Of a DNA stretch of 5,075 nucleotides, positions 4,837 to 5,075 are shown piece after piece. A program made the translations under genes and the position numbers. The DNA comes from Paratractidigestivibacter sp963640745. Its GTDB lineage: Bacteria; Actinomycetota; Coriobacteriia; Coriobacteriales; Atopobiaceae. Below the pieces are notes generated by a model that was not told where the DNA came from, did no database searches, and worked only from the letters and a program-made list of their open reading frames with translations. The DNA lies in assembly GCA_963640745.1 (NCBI GenBank), contig CAVIBB010000145.1, positions 1 to 5,075 on the forward strand. The letters run 5' to 3'. Position 1 is the stretch's first letter, and every line of letters begins with the position of its first letter.

Positions 4837-5075
4837 CTAAAGCCCCGCCGCGATGACGTGGCCTTCCTCGACCGCCGCGGCGATCTTTCGCGCTCGGACG
4901 GCGTCGCCGATCTGGTAGACCTCGGCCACGCACTCGCGCAGCTCGTCGGCGAGCACATTCGTGTTGCGGTAGCCCACGGCCACCACGACGGCATCGCAGT
5001 CGATCCTCACGGGTGCGACGGCGCCGTTCACGCCCGTGACCTGGACCTCAATGAAGCCCTCGCCCACACCGGTGA
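4837..5075 (-). CDS. C-terminal end of an oxidoreductase of the same family (cut by the right window edge); in frame with the left-edge gene
   Basis: The last 78 codons of an FAD/NAD(P)-dependent oxidoreductase, ending at a TAG at 4837. It contains CDAVVVAVGYRNTN and the FAD-contacting VYQIGDAVRARKIAAAVEEG, typical of the C-terminus of enoate reductase/dienoyl-CoA reductase enzymes. The frame is open to base 5075, so internal starts such as the GTG at 5067 are not meaningful. Its first residues, TGVGEGFI, are identical to the last residues read at the left edge. If the two edges are the same gene, the joined product is 664 residues, right for the family; otherwise this is the tail of a second, closely similar paralogue. 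It lies 66 bases upstream of the EIIBC gene on the same strand. Confidence 0.9.
   Translation of the reverse strand, partial: TGVGEGFIEVQVTGVNGAVAPVRIDCDAVVVAVGYRNTNVLADELRECVAEVYQIGDAVRARKIAAAVEEGHVIAAGL
5051..5075. repeat. Terminal direct repeat, right copy
   Basis: Right-hand copy of the 25-base terminal repeat, ending exactly at the window edge just as the left copy begins exactly at base 1. Overlapping the two copies gives a 5,050-bp closed unit with an intact oxidoreductase gene across the join. Confidence 0.9.

Overview
The window is GC-rich and dominated by codons ending in G or C. With a glucoside/sucrose-type PTS permease, an anaerobic iron-sulfur/flavin enoate-reductase-type enzyme and a TIGR04076-like protein together, it looks like an anaerobic gut or oral actinobacterium. 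A member of the Coriobacteriia (Olsenella/Collinsella-like) is my guess; it rests on gene content and base composition only.

Layout. Positions 1-1781 (minus strand) hold the first 593 codons of an old-yellow-enzyme-type NADH:flavin oxidoreductase with a 4Fe-4S site and FAD/NAD(P) domains; the gene runs off the left edge. A 213-base divergent intergenic region (1782-1994) carries a perfect TACAC-N4-GTGTA dyad. A CRP/FNR-family regulator follows on the plus strand (1995-2702). Next is a 241-base convergent intergenic region (2703-2943) that is unusually structured: a long hairpin, further palindromes, and five 17-bp tandem units, all built around CCACCTC/GAGGTGG. The minus strand then carries a TIGR04076-like small protein (2944-3354), a PTS EIIBC permease (3358-4770), and at the right edge the last 78 codons of an oxidoreductase of the same family as the left one (4837-5075).

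The key structural point is that the two ends of the window match. Bases 1-25 and 5051-5075 are identical except for one synonymous third-position change, and they lie in the same reading frame of the oxidoreductase. Joining the ends through this overlap gives one uninterrupted 664-codon gene, the normal size for this family. The window therefore behaves like a closed 5,050-bp circle or one unit of a tandem repeat. In that joined form everything fits one module: a divergent promoter between regulator and oxidoreductase, an operon oxidoreductase -> EIIBC -> TIGR04076-like protein, and a convergent, hairpin-rich end facing the regulator. No replication, mobilisation, recombinase or transposase gene is present, so an autonomous plasmid is not supported by content. 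A tandemly repeated chromosomal module, two close paralogues, or an assembly-closed repeat are at least as likely.

Function (inference): the regulator may control a small catabolic operon in which a phosphotransferase permease imports a sugar or glycoside and the flavoenzyme reduces an unsaturated or otherwise reducible substrate. No EIIA domain, EI, HPr or glycosidase is encoded here, so the permease must depend on partners elsewhere.
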